A stretch of DNA of 64,000 nucleotides from Chitinophagales bacterium (GCA_017303415.1 JAFLBJ010000003.1:124001-188000); one strand, 5' to 3'; numbered from the stretch's first letter, positions 26,371 through 34,639 are shown. Numbers and translations: made by a program. The notes: generated by a model from the sequence alone, not told the origin.

Positions 26371-27549
26371 CTAAAACGCGCAAGATTCAACTATTTGTTT
26401 GGCAGCCTGGTTGATTTCATCCGTTGTTATTGTCAAAGGCGGAGAAATGCGTAAACACTGCGGAGCAAATAGAAACCAGTCCGTTAATACACCCCGTTCA
26501 ATACATTTATCAATTACGGCCTTATTTGTTTCGAAGGAATCAAATTCAACCGCCATCCATAGGCCAAATGACCGGACGGCTTTTATTTTCGGGTGAACAA
26601 GCAGGCTACGAAACAAGGATTCTTTTTCTGATACCTTTTTTATCCAATCCTCACTGAGCAATAATTGAAAGGCAGAAAGCCCGGCAGCACAACTAAGCGG
26701 GTGACCACCAAAGGTGGTTATATGTCCCAATACCGGATTCCCGGTGAATTGATCCATCAGGGTTTTATCGGCTATAAAAGCACCCAGGGGCAAACCTCCA
26801 CCCAGTGCCTTCCCCAGTAACAGGATATCGGGGTGAATACCAAAATGCTCAAAACCCCATGTCTTTCCGGTACGACCAAACCCGGCTTGTATTTCATCCA
26901 GTACCAGCAATGCTCCGGTTTCATTACATTTTTCCCGAAGTGCTTTCATCCAGGCAATATCAGGAGCTTTGATTCCCGCTTCCGCCTGCACGGTTTCGGC
27001 AAATACCGCGGCCGTATCGGCGGTTATCCTTTCAAGTGAAGCAGGATCATTGTAGACAAGGTGATCAATCCCGGAGAGCAAGGGCCGAAAGGCATTTCGC
27101 CAGTATTCATCACCCATTATACTCAAGGCGCCCTGGCTGGAACCATGATAGGAATGATTGAACGCGGCGATCCGTGTGCGCCCGGTCACACGCTTGGCAA
27201 GTTTCATCGCCCCTTCAGTGGCCTCTGTTCCTGAATTGGTAAAATAAACCGAATTGAGCGAGGCTGGAAGTTGGGAAACAAGTCGCTCCGCATACTGTAC
27301 CTGTGGTGATTCAACAAACTCGCCATATACCATGATATGCAGATAGGCATCCAACTGAGTTTTTATAGCCTCAACAACCTTTGGATGCCGGTGTCCGGTA
27401 TTCGCCACACTGATCCCACCAATCAAGTCGATATATTCCTTTCCATTCTTATCAAACAACTTACACCCCTCCGCCCGTACGATCTCCATGGCCAATGGCG
27501 TCGGAGAGGTTTGAGCGATGTGTCGAAGGAATAGTTCGCGCTGAGACAT
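26371..27549 (-). CDS. Class III aminotransferase (acetylornithine/ornithine type)
   Basis: A 392-residue PLP enzyme. The frame is open to 27639, but the extra 30 codons are translated heptamer repeat (SNIQHPSSNNQHP). The ATG at 27549 (MSQRELFLRHIAQTSPTP) gives the normal length. Family features are ISVANTGHRHPKVVEAI, the PLP-contact YFTNSGTEATEGAMKLAKR, LVLDEIQAGFGRTGKTW and the Schiff-base lysine in LLLGKALGGGLPLGAF. The exact substrate (acetylornithine, 4-aminobutyrate, ornithine or other) cannot be decided; no arginine-pathway genes are next to it. Confidence 0.88.
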   Translation of the reverse strand: MSQRELFLRHIAQTSPTPLAMEIVRAEGCKLFDKNGKEYIDLIGGISVANTGHRHPKVVEAIKTQLDAYLHIMVYGEFVESPQVQYAERLVSQLPASLNSVYFTNSGTEATEGAMKLAKRVTGRTRIAAFNHSYHGSSQGALSIMGDEYWRNAFRPLLSGIDHLVYNDPASLERITADTAAVFAETVQAEAGIKAPDIAWMKALREKCNETGALLVLDEIQAGFGRTGKTWGFEHFGIHPDILLLGKALGGGLPLGAFIADKTLMDQFTGNPVLGHITTFGGHPLSCAAGLSAFQLLLSEDWIKKVSEKESLFRSLLVHPKIKAVRSFGLWMAVEFDSFETNKAVIDKCIERGVLTDWFLFAPQCLRISPPLTITTDEINQAAKQIVESCAF

Positions 27550-27764
27550 GGGGGTTGGGTGTTGGTTGTTGGATGATGGATGTTGGATGTTGGATGACGG
27601 TTGTAGGCAAAAAGGTTTTCCTTTACAAAAATCATTCAAAGTTAAGCCTAAATTAATTTACTTTGCAACACCCGTTATCCAACATCCAACATCCAACATC
27701 CAACATCCAACATCCAACATCCAACATCCAACATCCAACATCCAACACCTAACACTCAACCCCC
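27550..27764. repeat. Foldback of CATCCAA heptamers filling a divergent intergenic region
   Basis: The whole spacer is an inverted repeat. The left arm (27550-27607) is about eight degenerate heptamers of the GATGTTG type. The right arm (27677-27746) has ten exact copies of ATCCAAC followed by two variants. The outermost 20 or so bases of both arms match (GGGGGTTGRGTGTT inward from each end) and each arm abuts the ATG of its gene. About 70 non-repeated bases in the centre, including AT-rich sequence, must carry both promoters. Confidence 0.9.
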
Positions 27765-28277
27765 ATGGCCCTCATTCTCCCCGTTCAAGGTAAGTCACCC
27801 AAGTTTGGTCACAATTGTCATATTGCTCCCAACGCAACCATAGTTGGAGATGTGGTCACTGGTGACCAGTGTAGTTTTTGGTTCAATGCCGTTATACGGG
27901 GTGATGTGAATTTTATTAAAATGGGGGATAAAGTAAATGTACAGGATGGAGCCTGTATCCATTGCACCTACCAGAAATGTGGTACCACGATAGGTAATAA
28001 TGTGAGCATCGGTCACAATGCCATAGTACATGGATGTACCCTTCATGATAATGTGCTGATAGGTATGGGTGCGATTGTAATGGACAATGCGGTTGTACAT
28101 AGCAATACGATCATCGCTGCCGGAGCGGTGGTATTGGAAAATACCATCTGTGAAAGCGGGAGCATTTATGCCGGCGTACCGGCAAAGAAAGTAAAGGATA
28201 TCTCCCAGGAACTGATCCACGGCGAGATTGAACGGATCGCGAATAATTATGTGAAATACGCTTCCTGGTTTAAATAG
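27765..28277 (+). CDS. Gamma-class carbonic anhydrase family protein
   Basis: A 170-residue left-handed beta-helix protein. Hexapeptide repeats run through most of the sequence (IAPNATIVGDVVTGDQCSFW, DNVLIGMGAIVMDN). The metal ligands of the family appear as HCTYQK, SIGHNAIVHGCTLHD: one His then HxxxxH. The final helix (ISQELIHGEIERIANNYVKY) is also typical. Members (YrdA/PaaY/Cam type) hydrate CO2 or have lost the activity. Its mRNA leader is composed of heptamer repeats right up to the ATG. Confidence 0.9.
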   Translation: MALILPVQGKSPKFGHNCHIAPNATIVGDVVTGDQCSFWFNAVIRGDVNFIKMGDKVNVQDGACIHCTYQKCGTTIGNNVSIGHNAIVHGCTLHDNVLIGMGAIVMDNAVVHSNTIIAAGAVVLENTICESGSIYAGVPAKKVKDISQELIHGEIERIANNYVKYASWFK

Positions 28278-28440
28278 GTGATTACACGAATTTTAACGAA
28301 TAGGCACGAATGACACGGATATTTGGCCTAAATAATTGATTCTCTATGTAATTCGTGCAATTCATGGTAATTCGGTATAAATCGTGTCATCTGCCTCACC
28401 GTAATTCTACCTTTCTCAAACAAGATTTCCTTTGTAAATT
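28278..28440. repeat. Imperfect foldback with ~10-bp CACGAAT words
   Basis: The spacer after the carbonic anhydrase gene has words ACGAAT spaced about 10 bases apart (28286-28318) and the complementary ATTCGTG/AATTCATGG words on the right (28351-28390). Together they form an imperfect inverted repeat. No coding frame of note is present until the lipoprotein start at 28464. Confidence 0.5.
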
Positions 28441-28463
28441 CGTTATACCTAAAAGGAAAACCC

Positions 28464-28658
28464 ATGAAGACCATTCGTATTTTTACTTTCAGTGCTATCC
28501 TGTTATTTAGCCTTTCATCCTGCAAGGTTTGGAGCAGCATTTTCCCCCCAAAGTATGGATGTCCGACGAATGGTAAGAATGTAGGCGCGGAGAAATTGGC
28601 ATCGGGTGATCCTGCCGCAGAAAAGGCGGCCCGAAAAGCGAAGAAGTTCCGATCATAA
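28464..28658 (+). CDS. Small lipoprotein of unknown function
   Basis: A 64-residue protein with a lipoprotein signal: basic start MKTIRIFTFSAILLFSLSSC, lipobox LSSC with the acylated Cys at residue 20. The mature part is only 44 residues, lysine-rich at the end (EKAARKAKKFRS), with one further Cys in PKYGCPTNGKNVG. I do not recall a named family, although similar short lipoproteins with the PKYGCP-like segment occur in Bacteroidota. It precedes the next small gene by 61 bases. Confidence 0.7.
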   Translation: MKTIRIFTFSAILLFSLSSCKVWSSIFPPKYGCPTNGKNVGAEKLASGDPAAEKAARKAKKFRS

Positions 28659-28719
28659 AAGGCCTTTTGCCTTTAAACTTTGGTCCTCTATCCTGTTCAA
28701 AGCCATAAAACGTACAACT

Positions 28720-29034
28720 ATGAATTCAAATCTACGCGTTGCCCTTGGCTGCACTGAAGCCATTATTGATGATGATGGAGGATTGAAGAGGTTTTACCAG
28801 ATCACCGACATCCTCAGTCGCAGTTTCCACATTCGTTTTACCCGCAAGGAAGATGATTTTGATACCATTGACTGGGAATTCAGTTTTAATGGACATCGCC
28901 TCACCCTGCACTATAACATTTATACAGGTATCTCACTCTACCCCTCCCGTACAAAAGATGCTGATAAAGCGGAAAACAATGCGGTGGTGGAGTTGGCCAA
29001 TGGATTGACCCAACGGTTGGAAGTGGCCTGCTAA
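28720..29034 (+). CDS. Hypothetical cytosolic protein
   Basis: A 104-residue protein. The frame opens at 28606 inside the preceding lipoprotein gene, but the ATG at 28720 (MNSNLRVALGCTEAIIDDDGG) avoids that overlap and begins the plausible domain. No signal peptide or membrane segment is seen. KEDDFDTIDWEFSFNGHRL and TRLTLHYN-type strands suggest a small alpha/beta fold. I do not recognise the family. Confidence 0.6.
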   Translation: MNSNLRVALGCTEAIIDDDGGLKRFYQITDILSRSFHIRFTRKEDDFDTIDWEFSFNGHRLTLHYNIYTGISLYPSRTKDADKAENNAVVELANGLTQRLEVAC

Positions 29035-29051
29035 TAGAGGTCGATAGACGG

Positions 29052-29107
29052 GAGACCGAAGTCAACTCCGGTCTCTGGACCCCGGACTCTGGACTCCCGA
29101 CTCCGGA
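29052..29107. repeat. CTCTGGA heptamer array with flanking inverted repeat
   Basis: Five in-phase heptamers (CTCTGGA, CCCCGGA, CTCTGGA, CTCCCGA, CTCCGGA) at 29073-29107 follow a short inverted repeat GAGACCG/CGGTCTC. The array lies between two convergent genes and has a word unlike the CATCCAA and AATAAGA families but the same 7-bp period. Confidence 0.65.
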
Positions 29108-29123
29108 CCACTCACAAAAAAAC

Positions 29124-30044
29124 TTAGCTCGCCAGAGAATTCAGAATATTGAAATACGAGGCATATCGCTCCTCATAGATTTGCCCCTGTTCTACCGCTT
29201 CCTTGATCGCGCATCCAGGTTCATTTATATGAAGGCAGTTGTTAAAACGACAATGACCCAATCGTTCGCGCATTTCAGGATAATAATGTGACAACTCCTG
29301 CCGAGGCAAATCCACGATCCCCAATTCACGCAATCCAGGCGTATCAATGACCGCACCTCCAAAAGGCAGATCGAACATTTCAGCAAAGGTCGTCGTATGT
29401 AAACCTTTCCCACTCCACCCACTAACTTCCTTTGTCCTTAAACCCATATCGGGCAGCAATCCATTGATCAGCGATGATTTCCCCACTCCGCTATGTCCGC
29501 TGAATAAACTCACCTTATTTTTTAGCAATTCACACAAACCCTCGATCCCCATTTTTTCTTTTACACTGATCAAAAACAGGCGATAGCCGATCGACTCATA
29601 CATTTTTTTCCATTGTTCAAACTGTTCCTGCTCTTTCTTTTTATACAAATCAGCTTTGTTAAAAACAATGACCGATGGCACATGATACATCTCCCCTACC
29701 ACCAGAAAACGATCGATAAACCCCTGTGAGGTGCGTGGCTCCTTCAGGGTGGCAAATAAAATGGATTGATCCAGGTTTGCAGCAATGATATGATGCTGGT
29801 TCTTGAACCGGGGCGATTGCCGGTTAATGTAATTTCGGCGGGGAAGGATCGTATTGATCACCGAAGTATTCTCAATGTCGCTTTCCCGTTCCATTTCCAC
29901 CCAGTCCCCTACAGCCAATGGATTGGTAGACGTAATATCATCTATCTTGAAAACGCCTTTTATCCGCGCCTGGTGAAAATGGCCGGAAGCATCTTTAACC
30001 GTGTACCAGCTTCCCGTAGAGCGATAAACAACGCCTTTGATCAT
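29124..30044 (-). CDS. rsgA: Ribosome small-subunit-dependent GTPase A
   Basis: A 306-residue circularly permuted GTPase that helps mature the 30S subunit. An N-terminal OB domain (KGVVYRSTGSWYTVKDASG) is followed by the permuted GTPase motifs: NKADLY (G4) before the P-loop SGHSGVGKSSLINGLLP and DTPGLRE (G3). The C-terminal zinc site is CRFNNCLHINEPGC. All key residues are present. The start at 30044 gives the usual length. It stands next to the BatA-type operon without overlap. Confidence 0.96.
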   Translation of the reverse strand: MIKGVVYRSTGSWYTVKDASGHFHQARIKGVFKIDDITSTNPLAVGDWVEMERESDIENTSVINTILPRRNYINRQSPRFKNQHHIIAANLDQSILFATLKEPRTSQGFIDRFLVVGEMYHVPSVIVFNKADLYKKKEQEQFEQWKKMYESIGYRLFLISVKEKMGIEGLCELLKNKVSLFSGHSGVGKSSLINGLLPDMGLRTKEVSGWSGKGLHTTTFAEMFDLPFGGAVIDTPGLRELGIVDLPRQELSHYYPEMRERLGHCRFNNCLHINEPGCAIKEAVEQGQIYEERYASYFNILNSLAS

Positions 30045-30109
30045 AGATCGAAAGTAGGCATTATTGAGTATTTATTTGTATAGCGGTTTCGCGCAGCGCC
30101 CCTATTCTC

Positions 30110-31117
30110 TCAGGGAAACTTTCGGAAAATAGTATACCGCAACAAGATCTCGAGAAAAAGGAATCCCAATGCAAATAATATAAAAATTGGAAAATGTTCC
30201 CGGATACGTTTAAAAGATACCGCTTCGATCTTTACTTTCTCCATTCGATCGATCTCATCGTAGATCTTGCTTAACCCGGCTTTATCGCGGGCCCTGAAAT
30301 AGTCCCCACCTGTCTCCCGGCCTATTTTCCGCAATAATTCTTCATCCAATAGCGGACTATTGCTGCGTTTGATCGCCCCCTGGATGGTCTTTTCCTCCAC
30401 GGCGGCATACCCTTCAAGGGCCATCCCGATCGTGTACACTTTGATCTGCTGTGAGCGGGCAATATCAAGAGCTGTCAGGGGATCAATAAGCCGGTCCTCG
30501 GTGGGCTGTTCTTTTCCATCCGTGAGCAGAATTACAACTTTACTTTTTGCTTTGCTCTCCAGCAAGCGGGCGGAAGCGGTCGCCAGTCCTTCACCGATCA
30601 GGGTTCCATCCTGAAGCATTCCGCTTCGCAGCGAAGCCACCTGGGTGAGCAGGGTGTTCTTATCAGTTGTGAGAGGAGAAAGGGTAAAACTTTCTCCTGA
30701 AAAAATTACCAGTCCGATCTGGTCGATAGGTCTTTGCCGTATAAAGTCAGCCGCCACTTCTTTGGCTACCTCAAGCCGGTTGGGTTGAAAGTCGCGCGAG
30801 AGCATACTCCCGCTTACATCTATACAAAGCACAATATCGATTCCCTGTCCACCTTTAAGTTGTTCATCATTTCTTTCCCGAGGTCTTGCCAGAGCAAGAA
30901 TGAGCGCCGCCATAGCCAATAACCGAAGCAGAAACAAAATATGCCGCCAGGTAGCTTTTCCCTCGGTTCTGCCAAAAGAAGCCACGGAAGTAACCGGCAA
31001 CGAGGATGCACTTCGTCCACTCCGCTTTACATACCAGAAAATAAACAGGGGGAATAGCAGAAACAGCCCAAAGACCCAGGGGTATTCCCAATTGATATTA
31101 TTTAGCCAGGTTGGCAT
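30110..31117 (-). CDS. BatA-type von Willebrand factor A membrane protein
   Basis: A 335-residue protein with two N-terminal membrane segments (about 15-30 and 62-80), a VWA domain (about 90-290) with the metal-ion-dependent adhesion motif IDVSGSMLS and LLTDGKEQP, and a C-terminal helix near 312-330. It matches BatA of the Bacteroides aerotolerance (Bat) group, which forms membrane complexes with MoxR ATPases. It overlaps the upstream BatD-like gene by 20 bases, so the two are translationally coupled. batB and the TPR-containing batC normally follow; here rsgA follows instead, so the set is short. Confidence 0.87.
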   Translation of the reverse strand: MPTWLNNINWEYPWVFGLFLLFPLFIFWYVKRSGRSASSLPVTSVASFGRTEGKATWRHILFLLRLLAMAALILALARPRERNDEQLKGGQGIDIVLCIDVSGSMLSRDFQPNRLEVAKEVAADFIRQRPIDQIGLVIFSGESFTLSPLTTDKNTLLTQVASLRSGMLQDGTLIGEGLATASARLLESKAKSKVVILLTDGKEQPTEDRLIDPLTALDIARSQQIKVYTIGMALEGYAAVEEKTIQGAIKRSNSPLLDEELLRKIGRETGGDYFRARDKAGLSKIYDEIDRMEKVKIEAVSFKRIREHFPIFILFALGFLFLEILLRYTIFRKFP

Positions 31118-32066
31118 GGGCCTCCATTTTTAGGGTGATCTCCTCCACTGTCCTTATTACATCACGGGTAATGCCCGCCATCTGTTCACGGTCCTCCTGT
31201 GTAACTTCTCCTTTGGCAAATTTTACCAATTCCCCCTTCTCCCATTGTTCCTTCCAGGCTGTTAGCTGGGTGGGAGGAACCGATAAGGCTTTCAGCCATT
31301 GCTCCAATTGAACACCGGTTTTCTCTCCGGCTTCCATACCAATGCGCCGGTGAAGATAATTTCGGAATAAGGCAGTGAGCTGAACATAATAGGCCTTGTC
31401 TGCCAGTTTTGCCTTTTCAATCTGCTCCATTTCCCGAAGGGTTTCAGCTAATATATCCACCCTGGGTGCCGGACGGGCTACTGGTTTTTTTCTTCGAAAG
31501 AAATAAAGCACCACGAAAACAAAGAGGGCTACAAAGGCGAGGATACCGGTAATGATAATCTTCCAATCCCATACTTTCTTTTCCACCACCTCTTCGTTCA
31601 TCACATCCCGGACATCGTGATAGGGCTGACTGGTATCCATGGGTGAGAAAACGACTTCGACCGGTATGGAATCTGTAAAAGGGCCTTCTCCTTCCACCAA
31701 AGGGAAAGCCGGTATCACCCATTGGCCAGAATCAAAACTGGTGAGCGTGAGGCGTTGGCGAAGAATGGTTCCATCGGTTGTATTCAGGGTATCCGGTGAA
31801 GGTTTGTCAATGAATTCAAAATGAGGAATGGTGTCAATGGAAAAAAAACGGATCGCCGCTGTTTCAGGGATAGACACTTCCAGCTCAAGCTGAAGCCGCT
31901 CTCCGATCAGGATCGTTGATCTGTCCACCCTTGCTTTGACCGATACAGCCTGCCCTTGTGAATACCCCGAAAGCCACATCAGGGTCAGGAGCAGGATCCC
32001 TGCCCTTCGGAAAAAATGCTGTTCGGTCATTCGATTCGGTTGGTCATTCATTCGGTGGTCATTCAT
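31098..32066 (-). CDS. BatD-like membrane protein
   Basis: A 322-residue protein. It overlaps the DUF58 stop by 4 bases (ATGA). An in-frame ATG at 32030 (MTEQHFFRRAGILLLTLMWL) would give a cleaner signal peptide; the 12 extra residues come from a small direct repeat (MNDHRMNDQPNR). A beta-rich periplasmic domain (about 45-160) resembles BatD/DUF4381 proteins. A membrane helix at about 188-212 and a basic cytosolic tail follow. It lies between the DUF58 and BatA genes, the usual place for the periplasmic partner in Bat operons. Confidence 0.72.
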   Translation of the reverse strand: MNDHRMNDQPNRMTEQHFFRRAGILLLTLMWLSGYSQGQAVSVKARVDRSTILIGERLQLELEVSIPETAAIRFFSIDTIPHFEFIDKPSPDTLNTTDGTILRQRLTLTSFDSGQWVIPAFPLVEGEGPFTDSIPVEVVFSPMDTSQPYHDVRDVMNEEVVEKKVWDWKIIITGILAFVALFVFVVLYFFRRKKPVARPAPRVDILAETLREMEQIEKAKLADKAYYVQLTALFRNYLHRRIGMEAGEKTGVQLEQWLKALSVPPTQLTAWKEQWEKGELVKFAKGEVTQEDREQMAGITRDVIRTVEEITLKMEAHANLAK

Positions 32067-32935
32067 CGGTTGCGGCTTAAAAAGAACCGCTGTAATACGC
32101 GAACATAATCCTGGTCCGTCCGTACATGCAGCAGGTCACATCCGGCTTTGGAAAAAACCTGTTTACTATACTCGGTCACGCGGAAGAATTCCTTTTCAAA
32201 GTTCTGCCGTACCCGTTTGCTGTCGCTGTCTACCCATTGCTGTTCACCGGTCTCCAGGTCTTTTATCTCCAGCAATCCTGCCTTGGGTAATTGCATATCC
32301 ATTTTATCATATACTTTGATCCCGATGATATCGTGCCGGCTGCCGGCTACACGTAGTCCATCCTCATACCCGGAATCAATAAAATCACTCAACACAAAGG
32401 CTATGCTTTTTTGCCTTGTAGCGTTGTTGAAACGACGCAAGGCCGTTGATAATCCGGTGGATTTTTTCTCGGAATTCATCGTCAGCAATTCCCGTACAAT
32501 AAACAAAGCATGTTCCCTTCCTTTCTTGGGTGGAATGGAACGTTCCACTTTATCACTGTAAAAGATCACTCCCACTTTGTCGTTGTTGTTAATCGCAGAA
32601 AAAGTAAGTACAGCGGCCAATTCCGTTATAATGTCCTTTTTTCGGGCATGTACCGTACCAAATAAAGTACTCGCACTGATATCGATCATTAACATGACCG
32701 TCAATTCCCGTTCTTCTTCAAACAATTTGCTGTAAGGATGTCCAAACCGCGCGGAAACATTCCAATCAATAAACCGGATATCATCTCCCGCAGCATATTC
32801 GCGTACCTCTTTAAAGGACATGCCCTTCCCCTTGAAAGCACTATGGTACTCTCCAGTAAAAAGGCTGCTCGCGAGTTTTTTACTTTTTATCTCGAGCTGC
32901 CGGACTTTTTTTAGTATCTCAGTGGTAGTCAGCAT
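32063..32935 (-). CDS. DUF58 domain protein, MoxR-associated
   Basis: A 290-residue cytosolic protein with the DUF58 signature DIRFIDWNVSARFGHPYSKLF (about residues 53-73) and a degenerate VWA fold with MIDISASTLFG. Such proteins are partners of MoxR AAA+ ATPases and are almost always encoded directly after them. Here the moxR gene is separated from this gene by a repeat-flanked four-helix-bundle gene. Its ATG is only six bases from the end of a CATCCAA array, so its leader has been replaced by repeat sequence. Confidence 0.88.
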   Translation of the reverse strand: MLTTTEILKKVRQLEIKSKKLASSLFTGEYHSAFKGKGMSFKEVREYAAGDDIRFIDWNVSARFGHPYSKLFEEERELTVMLMIDISASTLFGTVHARKKDIITELAAVLTFSAINNNDKVGVIFYSDKVERSIPPKKGREHALFIVRELLTMNSEKKSTGLSTALRRFNNATRQKSIAFVLSDFIDSGYEDGLRVAGSRHDIIGIKVYDKMDMQLPKAGLLEIKDLETGEQQWVDSDSKRVRQNFEKEFFRVTEYSKQVFSKAGCDLLHVRTDQDYVRVLQRFFLSRNR

Positions 32936-32940
32936 TATTC

Positions 32941-32980
32941 TTGGATGTCGGATGTTGGATGTTGGATGTTGGATGTTGGA
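32941..32980. repeat. Left heptamer arm (TTGGATG) of the four-helix-bundle cassette
   Basis: Five full and one partial heptamers TTGGATG (one TCGGATG) in perfect phase, between the DUF58 start codon and the stop codon of the four-helix-bundle gene. It is complementary to the array at 33440-33537 on the other side of that gene. Confidence 0.9.
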
Positions 32981-32984
32981 AATT

Positions 32985-33362
32985 CTATTTTAGAGATGCC
33001 GTATTATAATGCCTAATAAGGCCATTTAAAAGTCTTTTTATCATTTCAATCTTATTTAAAATTTTACACTCCTCTGGTTTATTAATATACCCTATGAAAC
33101 CACTAAGTCTAATCTGAGTATCTAACTCATAAAGCGACCCTCGAGCAATACTCAAAAAATGAATTGTTTCGTTTTTATATTGCCGACCTATGCCCTCAGC
33201 TATATTTGAAGGTATAGATACGGCGGATCTTTTTATTTGTGAAACAAGGATAAACAATTCATCTTTCGGATATTTTTTCAGGATCGTGTATACCTCTTTG
33301 GCCAATGCCATTGACTCATTCCAGACTTCCAAATTTTGAAATCCAAGCATTCTTTCTTTCAT
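32985..33362 (-). CDS. Four-helix-bundle protein, S23/IVP family
   Basis: A 125-residue protein starting at ATG 33362 (the frame extends two codons further to a TTG). Family signatures are FQNLEVWNESMALAKEVYTI, FILVSQIKRSAVSIPSNIAEGIGR and ARGSLYELDTQIRLS. These match the protein encoded by intervening sequences in some bacterial 23S rRNA genes and the related diversity-generating-retroelement accessory protein Avd. Members form pentameric barrels and bind nucleic acid. The gene sits exactly between two complementary heptamer arrays and splits moxR from the DUF58 gene. It is more AT-rich than the genes on both sides. I infer that it entered as a cassette. Its function here is unknown. Confidence 0.9.
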   Translation of the reverse strand: MKERMLGFQNLEVWNESMALAKEVYTILKKYPKDELFILVSQIKRSAVSIPSNIAEGIGRQYKNETIHFLSIARGSLYELDTQIRLSGFIGYINKPEECKILNKIEMIKRLLNGLIRHYNTASLK

Positions 33363-33439
33363 AATCAAGGATAGACAATCCTCTAATACATTTCAAATCT
33401 CCGTCACGCTATTTTCCTCAATAAAATAAGGTTTTTCCC

Positions 33440-33537
33440 CATCCAACATCCATCATCCATCATCCAACATCCGTCATCCAACATCCGTCATCTGTCATCC
33501 GTCATCCGTCATCCAACATCCGCCACCCGTCATCCAC
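33440..33537. repeat. Right heptamer arm (CATCCRW), 14 units
   Basis: Fourteen heptamers in perfect phase with no insertion or deletion; variants CATCCAA, CATCCGT, CATCCAT, CATCTGT. It stops 5 bases before the moxR stop codon. It is the inverted partner of the array at 32941-32980. Confidence 0.92.
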
Positions 33538-33542
33538 CCCCC

Positions 33543-34544
33543 CTACGGCACCTTCACCTTCCCAACAATCTCCTTAACCACTTTCTCCACATCAACGCCT
33601 TCCGCTTCTGCTTCATAGGTCAATCCTATTCTGTGACGCAGTACATCCAAACAGATCGATTGAACATCTTCCGGGGTTACAAATCCGCGTTTATGCAAAA
33701 AGGCCTGCGCTTTGGAGGCTAATGCAAGATTGATGCTACCCCGGGGAGAAGAACCATAGGCGATGAGTGGTTTTAAATGAGCCAGACTATATTGATCCGG
33801 GAATCGCGAGGCAAATACGATCTCCAGGATATAACGCTCTACTTTTTCATCCAGGTAAATTTGTCGCACAAGATCACGCGCCTGTGCTACTTCCTGTATA
33901 GATACAACCTGTCGGATCGATGGTACATTTAATCCCTGCACATTCTGCCGCATGATCAACTGCTCTTCCTGCATGGAGGGATAGCCAACAATTACTTTCA
34001 TGATGAACCGGTCTACCTGTGCTTCGGGAAGTGGATAGGTTCCTTCTTGTTCAAGCGGGTTTTGCGTCGCCAGCACCAGGAAAGGCTCATCCAGCTTGTA
34101 GGTGGTATCGCCGATGGTTACCTGTCTTTCCTGCATGGCTTCCAATAAGGCGCTTTGCACTTTTGCCGGTGCGCGGTTGATCTCATCGGCCAATATAAAG
34201 TTGGCAAAAATGGGACCCTTCCGTACCACAAATTCATTCCGTTGCTGGTTATAGATCAGGGTACCCAATACATCCGCCGGCAATAGATCAGGGGTGAATT
34301 GAATCCGACTGAATTTTGCATGAATGGCCTGGGAAAGTGATTTGATCGTAAGCGTTTTTGCCAGACCCGGAACCCCCTCCAATAATACGTGCCCATTGCT
34401 GAGCAACCCGATCAGGAGACGGTCAAGCATATACTGCTGTCCAACGATGATTTGCCCTACCTCTTCTCTCAACCGGTCGGTGAATTGGGCTGATTGGGCA
34501 ATGCGCTGACTTAGTTGTTTGATCTCTTCGGCGGATTTATACAT
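33543..34544 (-). CDS. MoxR family AAA+ ATPase
   Basis: A 333-residue AAA+ ATPase with start ATG at 34544 (MYKSAEEIKQLSQRIAQ); the frame is open for ten more codons upstream. Walker A is EGVPGLAKTLT (about residues 66-76), Walker B is ILADEINRAP, and sensor I is VLATQNPLEQEGTYPLPEAQ. MoxR proteins act as chaperones for VWA-domain partners, here the DUF58 and BatA proteins downstream. The operon order is moxR, [four-helix-bundle cassette], DUF58, BatD-like, BatA. Confidence 0.93.
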   Translation of the reverse strand: MYKSAEEIKQLSQRIAQSAQFTDRLREEVGQIIVGQQYMLDRLLIGLLSNGHVLLEGVPGLAKTLTIKSLSQAIHAKFSRIQFTPDLLPADVLGTLIYNQQRNEFVVRKGPIFANFILADEINRAPAKVQSALLEAMQERQVTIGDTTYKLDEPFLVLATQNPLEQEGTYPLPEAQVDRFIMKVIVGYPSMQEEQLIMRQNVQGLNVPSIRQVVSIQEVAQARDLVRQIYLDEKVERYILEIVFASRFPDQYSLAHLKPLIAYGSSPRGSINLALASKAQAFLHKRGFVTPEDVQSICLDVLRHRIGLTYEAEAEGVDVEKVVKEIVGKVKVP

Positions 34545-34639
34545 GAAAATTAGTTGTTTATGATAAATTTCCACATGAACTGCAAATACTTTGCCGAGTT
34601 GTGGTCAAATTTTCTATTTTTATCGATCAATTAAATACC

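Noticed and set aside
27550-27639. N-terminal extension of the aminotransferase to 422 residues
   Set aside because: The extra 30 residues are translated heptamers; the ATG at 27549 begins the conserved sequence.
27548-27793. Apparent proteins in the CATCCAA arrays (for example [15 protein letters not shown]-type repeats)
   Set aside because: A 7-bp repeat is read through all three frames to give artificial 7-residue repeats. There is no start context and the region is the leader of two real genes.
33440-33537. CRISPR array
   Set aside because: Units are 7 bases with no spacers, and no cas genes are in the window.
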